Assembly: GCA_039177555.1 (NCBI GenBank)
Contig: JBCDFV010000002.1
Coordinates: 147,897-211,896, forward strand
DNA from: JANQGH01 sp039177555
GTDB taxonomy: Bacteria; Pseudomonadota; Alphaproteobacteria; DSM-16000; Inquilinaceae
DNA: 64,000 nt
Reading direction: 5' to 3'
Shown: piece by piece, positions 52,301 to 60,230 of the stretch
Layout of the letters: every line of letters begins with the position of its first letter
Position numbering within the stretch: position 1 is the stretch's first letter
Notes under the pieces: model-generated
Seen by the model: the letters and a program-made list of their open reading frames with translations, nothing else
Databases searched by the model: none
Told to the model about the DNA's origin: nothing
Made by a program: the position numbers and the translations under genes

Positions 52301-52879
52301 GGTGGCGCGGTCCATGGCTTCGCCGATCGTGCGGCCGAGCACAAACTGCCGGCCAAGTTCGCGCATCGCCTGCTTGACCGCCGTCCGGATCACCGGTTCG
52401 CCTAGACGCTTGACGGCACCGTGCATGACCGACGCGAAACCGCCCGATGGCGGCTCGCGCAGCACATTGCCGGTCAGCATCAGCGCCCATGTCGACGCGT
52501 TGACCAACGAGGAGGCGGATTTCCCCAGATGCTCGCCCCAGGCGGACGGTGCGATCTTGTCCTCAATCAGGGCATTCACCGTCTCAGCGTCGGGCACGCG
52601 CAGAAGCGACTCCGCCAGGCACATCAGCGCGATCCCCTCGTCGGTCGACAGCCCATATTCCGCGAGGAACACCTCCATCATGCCTGGTGTGTCCAGCCTT
52701 CGGATGTCGCGCACCAGGGCCGTCGCGCGGCGTTGGGCGGTGTCGCGCAGCGCCGCGTCGATACCGCCTGCTGTGGCCATTTCGGCCAGAGCATCGGCCT
52801 CATTGGCCAGATGCAGGCGGCTGATGCGGTCGCGTAACTGGGGCAATGGGGCAGTTGATGGGGGTTTTGCGTCGGGCAT
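49367..52879 (-). CDS. putA: Bifunctional proline dehydrogenase / glutamate semialdehyde dehydrogenase
   Basis: A 1170-residue PutA that oxidises proline to glutamate in two steps and channels the intermediate. The N-terminal third is the FAD proline dehydrogenase (KLSALHPRYEELQ, EEASRLDLSLDV, RLVKGAYWDSEIK). The second part is the NAD aldehyde dehydrogenase with ISPWNFPLAIF, FTGSTATAQTI, AETGGINAMIVD and the nucleophile in SAGQRCSALRV. A C-terminal domain ending ITERHVCIDTTAAGGNASLL follows. It lacks the ribbon-helix-helix domain of E. coli PutA, so it is not its own repressor; the divergent Lrp-type gene serves that role. Confidence 0.96.
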   Translation of the reverse strand: MPDAKPPSTAPLPQLRDRISRLHLANEADALAEMATAGGIDAALRDTAQRRATALVRDIRRLDTPGMMEVFLAEYGLSTDEGIALMCLAESLLRVPDAETVNALIEDKIAPSAWGEHLGKSASSLVNASTWALMLTGNVLREPPSGGFASVMHGAVKRLGEPVIRTAVKQAMRELGRQFVLGRTIGEAMDRATGMERQGYTYSYDMLGEAALTMADADNYYTAYVAAIEAISKAGGHGAIKDGPGISIKLSALHPRYEELQRARVMAELVPRVRQLARLAARAGIGLNIDAEEASRLDLSLDVIEAAIADPELTGWDGFGAVIQAYGKRALAVIDWLHALAGHHDRRIMVRLVKGAYWDSEIKWAQVDGLAGFPVFTRKPATDVAYLYCARHLLDLTDRIYPQFATHNAHSVATILAMAAPRDSYEFQRLHGMGESLHARVLETEGTRCRIYAPVGAHKDLLAYLVRRLLENGANSSFVHQIIDKAVPPEIAAADPFDALAKAPERTVRRPADLFAPERRNSRGFDLTNPVDIDRIEAARTPFKDLLWQAAPLLAAERQNAAGEPLAIINPARDDDLVGTAHHATAADIEAALADAALWEAPVGARAAILNRAADLYERHFGELFAILTREAGKITEDAIAELREAVDFLRYYAAQVVKTPDAVPVGTFACISPWNFPLAIFTGQIAAALAAGNAVIAKPAEATPLIAHRAVELLRAAGVPRACLQLLPGTGGTVGAAITSDPRIGGVCFTGSTATAQTINRAMAHNLAPSSPLIAETGGINAMIVDSTALPEQAVRDIIASSFRSAGQRCSALRVLYLQQDIAEPFLAMLFGAMDELAVADPWTLATDIGPAIDARAHQEISTYIDAAEKAGKLLKRLAVPDMGHFVAPTVIKVAGIEEVTREVFGPVLHVATFQAADIDQITAAINATGYGLTFGLHTRIDDRVDQIASTILAGNIYVNRNQIGAIVGSQPFGGEGLSGTGPKAGGPDYLPRFLKQALVVHPAAAGPMARAAKVQQKLAALRSEIATGARKTRDLPGPTGESNRWSTHPRGLILCLGPSPEDAVDQARQAAQTGCAALMVVPGADGANALDGVLDPADLGQLSGFDAVAYWGDEATARAMRVALAGRDGPIVPLITAGDLTLHCITERHVCIDTTAAGGNASLLAEMS

Positions 52880-52973
52880 TGACGCAGTTTAGTGCTGGGC
52901 GGTCAGTCATGTTGCCCTTTGCTCGTCCAAGAAAAGGCAATTACAATGAACTTTAGGGTTAAGCTTAGAATTA

Positions 52974-53507
52974 ATGCCTATGAATGAGCCATTAGAAGCC
53001 GATCTGGACCGTTTCGACTGGCGGATCATTGAGGAGTTGAGCCTTGACGGCCGCATGCCAGTGACCACGTTGGCGGACCGCGTCGGTCTGACCAAGACAC
53101 CCTGCCAGGTGCGCCTGAAGCGGCTGGTGGAAAGCGGCGTGATCCGCGGCTTTCGCGCGGTGATCGATCCGCGCCGCATCGGCCGTGAGCATGTTGCGTT
53201 CGTCGAGGTCAAGCTGAGCGATACGACCGAACCGGCCCTAGCAGCGTTCAACGACGCAGCGGCGGCGCTGCCGGAAATCGAGCAATGCCACATGATCGCC
53301 GGGCCGTTCGACTATCTCTTGAAGGTGCGCACGCGTGACATTTCCGGTTATCGCCGGGTGCTCGGCGAGAAGCTGTCGGCGCTGCCCCATGTCGCCAACA
53401 CCTCGACCTACGTGTCCTTGGAAGCGGTAAAGGACACCAGCGTCGAAGCGCCGCGCCTGAGCCCGGTAGCAGGCCGAGCCGTCAGCCGACTATCGCGCCG
53501 CGACTAA
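52974..53507 (+). CDS. putR: Lrp/AsnC-family activator of putA (PutR)
   Basis: A 177-residue Lrp-type regulator. The N-terminal HTH is at about residues 12-60 (LDRFDWRIIEELSLDGRMP, VTTLADRVGLTKTPCQVRL), and the C-terminal RAM ligand domain contains FVEVKLSD and YLLKVRTRDISGYRRVL. It is divergent from putA with a 94-base AT-rich gap that includes TTAGGGTTAAGCTTAGAATTAA-like boxes in parts, suited to Lrp binding. PutR in Agrobacterium and Rhodobacter activates putA with proline, the same arrangement as here. Confidence 0.9.
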   Translation: MPMNEPLEADLDRFDWRIIEELSLDGRMPVTTLADRVGLTKTPCQVRLKRLVESGVIRGFRAVIDPRRIGREHVAFVEVKLSDTTEPALAAFNDAAAALPEIEQCHMIAGPFDYLLKVRTRDISGYRRVLGEKLSALPHVANTSTYVSLEAVKDTSVEAPRLSPVAGRAVSRLSRRD

Positions 53508-53568
53508 GGCATCCTTGTTCGATCGTCTGGATTGCGACGCGCTGCCAATCGATCCAGCGATGCCTTGG

Positions 53569-54234
53569 ACATCAACATCAAGAAGACCTACCGGATCTAT
53601 CGGGAGATGGGCATGCAGCTCAGGAACAAGACGCCCAAGCGGCGGGTGAAGGCAAAGCTGCGCGACGATCGGCAGCTTGCCGTCGGCCCGAACGATGTTT
53701 GGGCCATGGACTTCGTCCATGATCAGTTGGCGACCGGCAGGAAGCTGCGTGTGCTGACGGTGATGGACACCTATTCGCGCTACGCGCCGGTACTGGATCC
53801 TCGGTTCAGCTATCGCGGCGAGGATGTGGTTGAAACGTTGGAAAGGGTCTGTCGCCAGATCGGCTACCCTAAGACGATCCGGGTCGATCAGGGCTCCGAA
53901 TTCATCTCACGGGACATGGATCTGTGGGCCTACCAGAAGGATGTGATCTTGGACTTCTCCCGGCCCGGAAAGCCAACGGACAATGCCTTCATCGAAGCGT
54001 TCAACGGTAGGTTCCGGACCGAGTGTCTCAATGCGCATTGGTTCCTCAGCCTTGAAGATGCCCGCGAAAAGCTGGAGGATTGGCGTCGATACTACAATGA
54101 GGAACGACCCCACGGCGCGATCGGCAATAAAGTCCCGATCATGCTGACAAAATCAGGAGACGCAGCCAGCCCGTCACCCTGATCATAGCCGGAAAACTCT
54201 AGCTTCCGGCGGTCCTAACAAGGGGAGCGGATCA
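53569..54234 (+). pseudogene. IS3-family (IS407-type) transposase, 5'-truncated
   Basis: The C-terminal part of an IS3 OrfB ending at 54182, beginning in INIKKTYRIYREMGMQLRN. The integrase core has Asp in WAMDFVHD, Asp in IRVDQGSEF and Glu in AFIEAFNGRFR, so the catalytic triad is intact, but the N-terminal part and OrfA are missing. The right end, GGTCCTAACAAGGGGAGCGG to 54234, looks like the terminal inverted repeat of this group. The left end is lost near the end of putR. Confidence 0.85.
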
Positions 54235-54474
54235 GTTAGCCCGCTCAGCTCGACGACCGCCCAAATGCTGATTGTAGCGGTGGATTGCCATCATTGCTTT
54301 GCGCTTTCGCGCTTGGCGGGGCACGCGAGCTTCGAACCCACAGACGCAGCAGGTTTCACGGTTCGGCAGTCGTTTGAGCCGGCCCCAGTGACCCGACTGC
54401 TTACGCAAAATCACCGCGTAAGCACCAAGCACTCAAAAGTGCCGCCCGCTAAGATATTGATTTATTGAGAGAAA

Positions 54475-54520
54475 TGGCGCACCCGAGAGGATTCGAACCT
54501 CTGACCTCCGCCTTCGGAGG
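54475..54520 (-). tRNA. 3' fragment of tRNA-Arg (CCG), probable attachment-site remnant
   Basis: On the minus strand the segment reads from the anticodon loop CTCCGAA (anticodon CCG) through the variable and T-arm GGTTCGAATCC to the acceptor end with encoded CCA. The T-arm and half the anticodon stem are intact but the D-arm and 5' half are absent; homology stops at about 54520. It is not a functional tRNA. Its place next to a tyrosine recombinase gene is that of an att half-site left by integration into a tRNA 3' end. Confidence 0.8.
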
Positions 54521-54711
54521 AGGTATCGATACCTTTCCTATATGCACGACAGAGTGCGACGGAGCACGATAAACATCTGACTTGCCTTGTCTTTTCAGAT
54601 CGCCGCTCCGAAGCTTCTACCCGGAAACAGGTCGGAGCTTTCTCTCTGCTGCTTACGTGGTGCTTACGTGAGAAGCAGGGCTGAGGGCCGATCGGAAAGG
54701 CTCGCCTTCAG

Positions 54712-56052
54712 ATGCCAAAGCTTACCAAACGCTTCGTCGACACGGCTGAAATCCGCGACAAGGACTACGTCGTCTGGGACGACGATCTGCCCGGCTTCGG
54801 TTTGCGCGTGTTCGCGTCGGGCAAGCGCAGCTACGTCATTCAATACCGCGCAGCTGGTCGCTCGCGGCGCTACGCGATCGGCCTTCATGGAGTGTGGACG
54901 GCAGAGACCGCGCGTAAGGAGGCGATGGCGCAACTGGGCAAGGTTGCCTGCGGAGAGAACCCCGCCGAACAGCGCCAGCTCGATCGCAACGCCATGACCG
55001 TGAAGGAGTTGGCCGAACACTACGTCGAGGCCATGAAGGCCGGGTTGATCATGGGGAAGGGCGGGCGTCCGAAACGGCCGTTCGCCATCTACACAAACAT
55101 TGGCGCGTTGAACGGCCATATCATCCCGCTCATCGGGCAGCGCCGGGTCCAGGATCTGACGAAGGCCGATGTGACGAAGATGATGAACGACGTCATTGCA
55201 GGGAAGACGCGCGCTGTTAGAAGGACCGAGAAGAAGCGAGGTGTCTCTGTCCTGCGCGGCGGCTGTGGGACGGCGAGCAAGTGCGTCGGCCTCACAGGAT
55301 CAATGCTTACCTATGCAATCAGCATGGGGATCATCGAGCACAACGTCGCCCATGGAATTCGGAAGCCGAAGGATCAGGTAAGGGATCGTCGACTGAGCGA
55401 GGACGAATATCGTCTACTTGGCAAGATGCTCCGAGAGGCCAGCCAGGATGCTGAACTCGCTCCTACAATCGCGGCCACGCGGTTGCTTGCGCTTACCGGC
55501 TGCCGACGCGGCGAGATACTCGGACTGAAGTGGAGGGAAGTCGATTTTGAGAACAGCTGCCTGCGCCTTTCAGATTCAAAGGAAGGCGCCTCCACAAGAC
55601 CGGTCGGCTTGCCGGTCATCGAGCTTCTCGAAGAACGGCGCAAGGCAGTAGAGGGTGAATTCGTGTTTCCGGGCGTTCGTGGATCGGAGACCTTCGGCAG
55701 CTTCCCCAATAAGTGGAACAGGATATTCGCCGGCGACGAACTTCCTGACTTCACGGCCCACATCCTTCGTCACAGCTTTGCTAGCACCGCGAATGACCTG
55801 GGTTTCACGGAGAGTACAATCGCGGCGCTTGTCGGCCATTCCTCAGGATCGATCACGAGCAAGTACATTCACTCGCTCGACAGCGTTCTGATCATGGCAG
55901 CGGACACAGTGTCCGGGTACATCCAAGGCTTACTTGCTGGCGTCGAGTTCAAGCGGACCACCTACGCATTGGATCGCACCGCACGGCGCGAAGCGTTATC
56001 CCGATTCATTGCTCAGTCCAGCGCGATGCACGCCACTGCCAGCCCCGTCTGA
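54712..56052 (+). CDS. Tyrosine recombinase (site-specific integrase)
   Basis: A 446-residue integrase. The N-terminal arm-type domain (residues 1-90, DDDLPGFGLRVFASGKRSYVIQYR in parts) matches the DUF4102-like type of tRNA-targeting island integrases. The catalytic domain carries Arg in TGCRRGEIL, the HxxR box in HILRHSFAS, a second His in LVGHSSGSIT and the nucleophile Tyr in SKYIHSLD, all intact. It sits about 190 bases from the tRNA-Arg fragment and points into the element. It is likely active. Confidence 0.9.
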   Translation: MPKLTKRFVDTAEIRDKDYVVWDDDLPGFGLRVFASGKRSYVIQYRAAGRSRRYAIGLHGVWTAETARKEAMAQLGKVACGENPAEQRQLDRNAMTVKELAEHYVEAMKAGLIMGKGGRPKRPFAIYTNIGALNGHIIPLIGQRRVQDLTKADVTKMMNDVIAGKTRAVRRTEKKRGVSVLRGGCGTASKCVGLTGSMLTYAISMGIIEHNVAHGIRKPKDQVRDRRLSEDEYRLLGKMLREASQDAELAPTIAATRLLALTGCRRGEILGLKWREVDFENSCLRLSDSKEGASTRPVGLPVIELLEERRKAVEGEFVFPGVRGSETFGSFPNKWNRIFAGDELPDFTAHILRHSFASTANDLGFTESTIAALVGHSSGSITSKYIHSLDSVLIMAADTVSGYIQGLLAGVEFKRTTYALDRTARREALSRFIAQSSAMHATASPV

Positions 56053-56061
56053 CGTAACCAG

Positions 56062-56250
56062 TTGAGCCGTCCCATTCATTCTGACGACGGACATGGGTCG
56101 GCGGATATGCCGGGCTGGCTCGTTGAGGACGAAGGGATCGAGCCACACATCCCTGTCTCTGACAAATCTGAACGCAAGGATGGCGCGTTCCCAGCGATCG
56201 ACTTCGTCTACGATCGCAAAGCCGACGCATTCAGAAGATCGGCGCGCGCA
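56062..56250 (+). pseudogene. IS1182-family transposase remnant
   Basis: A short in-frame stretch reads HSDDGHGSADMPGWLVEDEG, then IEPHIPVSDKSERKDGAF and DFVYDRKADAF, which match an internal block of IS1182-type transposases (ADAGYGSAE, IEPHVPVFDKS). No ends or other domains are found. It is a decayed fragment directly after the integrase. Confidence 0.7.
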
Positions 56251-56472
56251 TCGGCAGTCATCCGGAACGGTTCGCAGCGCAGCGGAGAACGGCGACGCCG
56301 TTGACAGAGAGAGCACGTCGATAGGCTGAAGGATGGCAGAAGGAGTCTGGGATTGGGAGGAATGCTGCACCCCTGCGCATAGCTCGAGGCATCGAACGGC
56401 AGCTGTTGCGTTTTGGCTTGAGGGTGTAGCTTTTCGCCAAAGCTAAGCAAATGATATGGGAGCACTAGGTCG

Positions 56473-56856
56473 ATGGAGTTCAACGAAGATCGGGTTAGAT
56501 CAGCCCTTGAAAAAGCTTGGTCCCTTGACACTGCAAAACAATGGTCAAAGGAGAATCCCGCAAATGGTCAGTGCAATGTCACCAGCGCTGTAGTCTATGA
56601 CCTGTTCGGAGGACAGGTTTTGCGCACGCGATATCCGACCGTTTGGCACTACTACAACAATTTAGACGGGAAGCGATGTGACCTTACAGATAGTCAGTTT
56701 TACAGACCCGGAGCCCTATTTCCTGCACCGGAAAACTATGATGATGAGTTGTCCGACCGCGACACAGCGATGAAAGGCATCCCTCAACGTGAATACGATG
56801 CTCTGAGGGAAGCACTCTTGGAACAGTTATTGTCACAGAAGCAGCCGTCGGTGTGA
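56473..56856 (+). CDS. Small YunG-like protein
   Basis: A 127-residue cytoplasmic protein starting MEFNEDRVRSALEKAWSLDT. The block TAKQWSKENPANGQCNVTSAVVYDLFGGQVLRTRY, seen in parts, resembles the YunG-like family of small proteins, which has no assigned function. A Cys and nearby His (WHYYNNLDGKRCDLTDSQFY) are conserved-looking but no enzyme motif is recognised. It is flanked by IS remnants inside the probable element, with no operon partner. Confidence 0.6.
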   Translation: MEFNEDRVRSALEKAWSLDTAKQWSKENPANGQCNVTSAVVYDLFGGQVLRTRYPTVWHYYNNLDGKRCDLTDSQFYRPGALFPAPENYDDELSDRDTAMKGIPQREYDALREALLEQLLSQKQPSV

Positions 56857-57200
56857 GCGCGGCAAACGTCGGGTTCGTCGGCTTTCCTGACATCTGTGCC
56901 AGGTCATTGAGATTGGGTCAGGTCAAACACATCAGACGGGCACGGCCGCGTCCCATTGCGGAGAGCGGAATACCGAACGAACGCAAGCGCATGTGGCCCG
57001 CGGCCAGGAACAGGCGTTCGCTGAGCTCTGAGGTTCTGTGGTGCGGCATGTGGGTAAAGATATCGGCTGTCCGTGAGCCGCAGGCATCCTTGTGCGTGGA
57101 CACCTCCCAAGAGCGCAACGTTCGGATCGTGACCTGTCGGCGAGCGACGGCGGGAGCGACCCTTGCTGAGAGAAAAAGCCTGGAGCGCGGCGCCTCGAGA
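56857..57200. other. Gene-free stretch between the YunG-like and LysR genes
   Basis: Open frames on both strands here have no recognisable homology, codon pattern or ribosome site. No repeat or hairpin of note was seen. Confidence 0.5.
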
Positions 57201-58097
57201 CTAGATCGCACTTTGGTCACGGATATCGTCCTTTGCAAAATCAATCAGGCTGCGCACTTTTCGAGGCAGCGTCCGCCCCTCCAGGTAAACAGCGGTGAAT
57301 GGGATCGTCTCACCTCCGTAATCCTGAAGCAGCAGCGAGAGGCGACCGGCATTCAAAGCTGAAGAAAGGGCGAATCTTGGGCTGCAGGTGATCCCGTGGC
57401 CGGCTGTCGCCAAGTCGCAAGCAGCGCGGGCGGAGTTTACGAGGTAGCGCCCGGCGATCGGAATGTTGAAATCCTGTCCGCCTCTGGAAAAGGTCCAGCG
57501 TTTGGGCGATCGGCCATTGGTGTCGATGATGCACGTGTGGGCCGTCAAATCCCCAGGCACCTCCGGTACGCCGCACGCATCCAAATAGGTTGGACTGGCG
57601 GCGGCTTGGAGCTCCGTCGTTCCAAGCTTGACGGTCTTCACCGAAAGCGTCTCGGTGACCCCGATGCGAAACGCCAGATCAATACCGTCCGACGCGAGGT
57701 CGACATGCCGGTCGCTGAGGCGAAGGTCGAGCACCAGATCCGGATACTTGGCGCCAAATCTCCCGAGCATTCCAGCCACATAGGTCTCTCCAAAAGTGAC
57801 CGGCGCAGCGATCCGGATAATCCCCGATGTTCCCCGTGACCCTGCCGAGACGCCGGCCAACACATCATCCAGTTCGTCGAGCACGGCCGGGGCACGCGCC
57901 AAGAGTTGGGATCCAGCCGGCGTCAGACCCACCTTCCGCGTAGTGCGCTGGAACAAGCGCACGCCGAGACGAGCCTCTAGCTCGCCAACGTACTTTGACG
58001 TCAACCGGTTCGAAACGCGCAGCTGGTCGGCCGCCGCTGTGAAAGAGCCGGTTTGCGCTGTCGCTACAAACGCCCTGAGCTGGTCAACGAGGTCCAC
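57201..58097 (-). CDS. LysR-family regulator of the adjacent reductase
   Basis: A 298-residue LTTR. The HTH is at about residues 3-45 (DQLRAFVATAQTGSFTAAAD, QLRVSNRLTSKYVGELEARLG), and the effector domain follows with GIIRIAAPVTFGETYVAGML. It is divergent from the NAD(P)-binding protein gene with a 134-base promoter gap. The gap includes ATGATAGTCAT at 58124-58134 within a longer ATAA...TTAT dyad, a plausible LysR site. The pair forms a typical regulator/target unit. Confidence 0.87.
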   Translation of the reverse strand: MDLVDQLRAFVATAQTGSFTAAADQLRVSNRLTSKYVGELEARLGVRLFQRTTRKVGLTPAGSQLLARAPAVLDELDDVLAGVSAGSRGTSGIIRIAAPVTFGETYVAGMLGRFGAKYPDLVLDLRLSDRHVDLASDGIDLAFRIGVTETLSVKTVKLGTTELQAAASPTYLDACGVPEVPGDLTAHTCIIDTNGRSPKRWTFSRGGQDFNIPIAGRYLVNSARAACDLATAGHGITCSPRFALSSALNAGRLSLLLQDYGGETIPFTAVYLEGRTLPRKVRSLIDFAKDDIRDQSAI

Positions 58098-58231
58098 GGT
58101 CCCATCCGATTGCGAACATAATGATGATAGTCATACCCGTTATTCGTCATTTTGTCGGCAGTCAGCAATACCCAGTCTTTGCCTCGTCGAAGCCGTCACT
58201 CGTCGGCCAGACCTGAAGAAAGGATAGAGAA

Positions 58232-58807
58232 TTGAAGATCACCATTGTCGGAATGGGCAATGTCGGCAAAGGACTGTTTGGCGCACTGCAAAACACGTCA
58301 CATAGTGTCACTGGCGCGGGACGCGGCGACAATTTGGCGGCCGCAGTGAAGGGTGCCGACGTCGTTATCCTCTCCACGCTCTACGACGCATATGCCGATG
58401 TGGCCAAGCAGGCTGATTTCTCAGGCAAGTTGGTCGTATGTGTTTCCAACCCGGTGACGGCGGATTTCTCTGGGCTTCAGGTGGGGCACGAGACGTCCGC
58501 CGCAGAAGAGCTTGCAAAGCTGCTGCCCGGTGCGACCATTGTTAAAGCGTTTAACACCATCTTTGCGAGTCACTACGACACCGGCCTCACGATCGGCGGC
58601 AAGCCATTGGAGACTTTTGTTGCGTCGGACGATGAGGGCGCCCGCAGCGTGGTCAAGTCCATCGCGACCGACATTGGCCTAGCCGTTCGCGACGCCGGCC
58701 GGCTAAAGAACGCTCGGTACCTCGAGCCAATCGGCTTCATGAACATCCAGTTTGGCTATGTCCTAGGCGGGGGCGTGGAGATCGCTCCGCAGTGGCTGGC
58801 CGCATAG
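58232..58807 (+). CDS. NAD(P)-binding oxidoreductase (F420-reductase-like family)
   Basis: A 191-residue Rossmann protein: MKITIVGMGNVGKGLFGAL at the N-terminus, then GADVVILSTLY, VVCVSNPVTADFSG and IVKAFNTIFASHY, typical of the NADPH-dependent F420 reductase-like and related short reductases. It is shorter than full F420-dependent reductases. The start is TTG at 58232 with GAAAGGATAGAGA upstream. It is controlled presumably by the divergent LysR protein. Substrate unknown. Confidence 0.78.
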   Translation: MKITIVGMGNVGKGLFGALQNTSHSVTGAGRGDNLAAAVKGADVVILSTLYDAYADVAKQADFSGKLVVCVSNPVTADFSGLQVGHETSAAEELAKLLPGATIVKAFNTIFASHYDTGLTIGGKPLETFVASDDEGARSVVKSIATDIGLAVRDAGRLKNARYLEPIGFMNIQFGYVLGGGVEIAPQWLAA

Positions 58808-58939
58808 CCACTCGAATGCATGCAACGAAGGATCGATCCGCATTGCAGGCGTTGATGGGTGGATCAATGTACTGTCTCCGCCAGATCGATGAGTCCGAAT
58901 ATCGAGCGCAGGAGGTGGGCTTCCCCTGTTCAGCACGCT

Positions 58940-59435
58940 CAGTCATCCGCTTGATGCCAACGCGTCGTAGCCAGTCGTGCATTGCCTCTGCTGTCAACTC
59001 AGGGCCGTTGTCAGAGCGGACGTACTTCGGAGTTCCGTGTCTTAGGAGCACTGGATAGAGCGCCTCTGGGACGTCGCCGGCTCCCATATTTGTCATGACC
59101 GTCACCGCCAATGCCTGCCGCGTGAACTCGTGTAGGACCGTCACCATCTTATAGCTCCGACCGTTGCTGAGCTTGTCGTGCACGAAGTCTATCGCCCAGA
59201 CGTGGTTCGGATGCGTTGGCCTCAAGCGGATGACCGAACTGTTTTTGTGGTGGAGTCTCCTGCGCTATCTGTGGCGCTGTGGGAGCAATAGACCTTCCTC
59301 ACGCCAAAGCCGCTCAACCTTTTTGTGGTTGACCCTCCAGCCTTAAACGTGAAGCAGCTCAGTGATCTTGCGATAGCCATATCGACCGTACTGCTTTGCC
59401 CGCCGGATTAGAGCGAGCCGCAGTGCATCATCATC
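58940..59435 (-). pseudogene. IS3-family transposase remnant with internal stops
   Basis: Reading the minus strand from about 59435, pieces of an IS3 OrfB appear in order: RRAKQYGRYGYRKITELLHV, then WRVNHKKVERLWREEGLLLP, then THPNHVWAIDFVHDKLSNGR and VRSDNGPELTAEAMHDWLRR. Stop codons interrupt it twice and homology ends before the catalytic Glu. It overlaps the end of nothing essential but lies just after the reductase gene. It is a decayed IS. Confidence 0.8.
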
Positions 59436-59727
59436 TCACAGCCTACGCAGACCCCTCACCCATGCGCATTGCAAGTCTCGCTAGTAAACCCGACTAAGGT
59501 CAACTTGCTCATGCTTGCAGGCGTGCCGCAAAAACCGGCTGCGAAATATCTGAATATCTCTATGCAGAATTATCCGAGGCGCCACCAACGAAGAGGAGTA
59601 CGTTGGACGTTGTCAAAAAAACGCGTCGAATCTCCGCCGTTCGTTCCGCCTTTGCGCTACAGCAAAGTGACTTGGATATAGCGCGGTAGTTGTTTTGCAT
59701 GAGAGCGGGTAACACTCCAAATGCGCT

Positions 59728-59976
59728 CGATAAACTCAAACAGTGCGATCAGCATATCGCTCATATTGAAGAGCGTGGCAGTGCGGCCTGGGAGGCAAAC
59801 ACCGGGTACAAACGGCGCGGCCTGGTAGAGAGCACCACTTCCGGTACAAGCGGATCATCGGAAGGCGGATCCGCGCTCGGAGCCAGCTTTTCCAACAGAC
59901 AGAGGCGGCAGTCGCGGCGAAAGCGCTCAACCGGATGTTCGATCTCGAACGAGCGTTCACAAGACGAGAGGGATAG
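59728..59976 (+). pseudogene. IS5-family transposase C-terminal remnant, frameshifted
   Basis: The C-terminal block of an IS5-type transposase: HIAHIEERGSAAWEANTGYK then RRGLVES in one frame, and FRYKRIIGRRIRARSQLF, EAAVAAKALNRMFDLERA in the next, so one frameshift lies near 59850. It ends at TAG 59974-59976. It is of the same broad family as the N-terminal remnant at 38300. Non-functional. Confidence 0.72.
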
Positions 59977-60230
59977 AGGACCAGAGCAGAGATCAGTGCG
60001 CCCGCAGATACCTGTATGCACCAAATCCACCTGACGCAAGAGCCATTGAAATACCTATACAATTGCCAATAGAAATGGCAAAGGCGTCAGCGGCATTGCC
60101 GTGTAACCCCGCAATCAATTAGGTATCGATCGACCTTCAACTACAGCGAATTTTCGACACAGCCAAATCGCACGAGGATAGCCAATTTTAAAGAGCGTTC
60201 AGACGCTGGCTGCGAGATTAATGAGGTAAC

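Noticed and set aside
54232..54432. A 66-residue minus-strand frame with CCVCGFEARVPRQA
   Set aside because: It hints at a zinc-ribbon but has only one CxxC and no recognisable family; it lies between the IS3 end and the tRNA fragment and may be decayed.
54475..54560. A complete tRNA-Arg gene
   Set aside because: Only the 3' part from the anticodon loop on matches; no D-arm or matching acceptor 5' strand follows.
59469..59681. A 70-residue plus-strand frame between IS remnants
   Set aside because: No homology recognised and no clear ribosome site; likely part of decayed mobile DNA.
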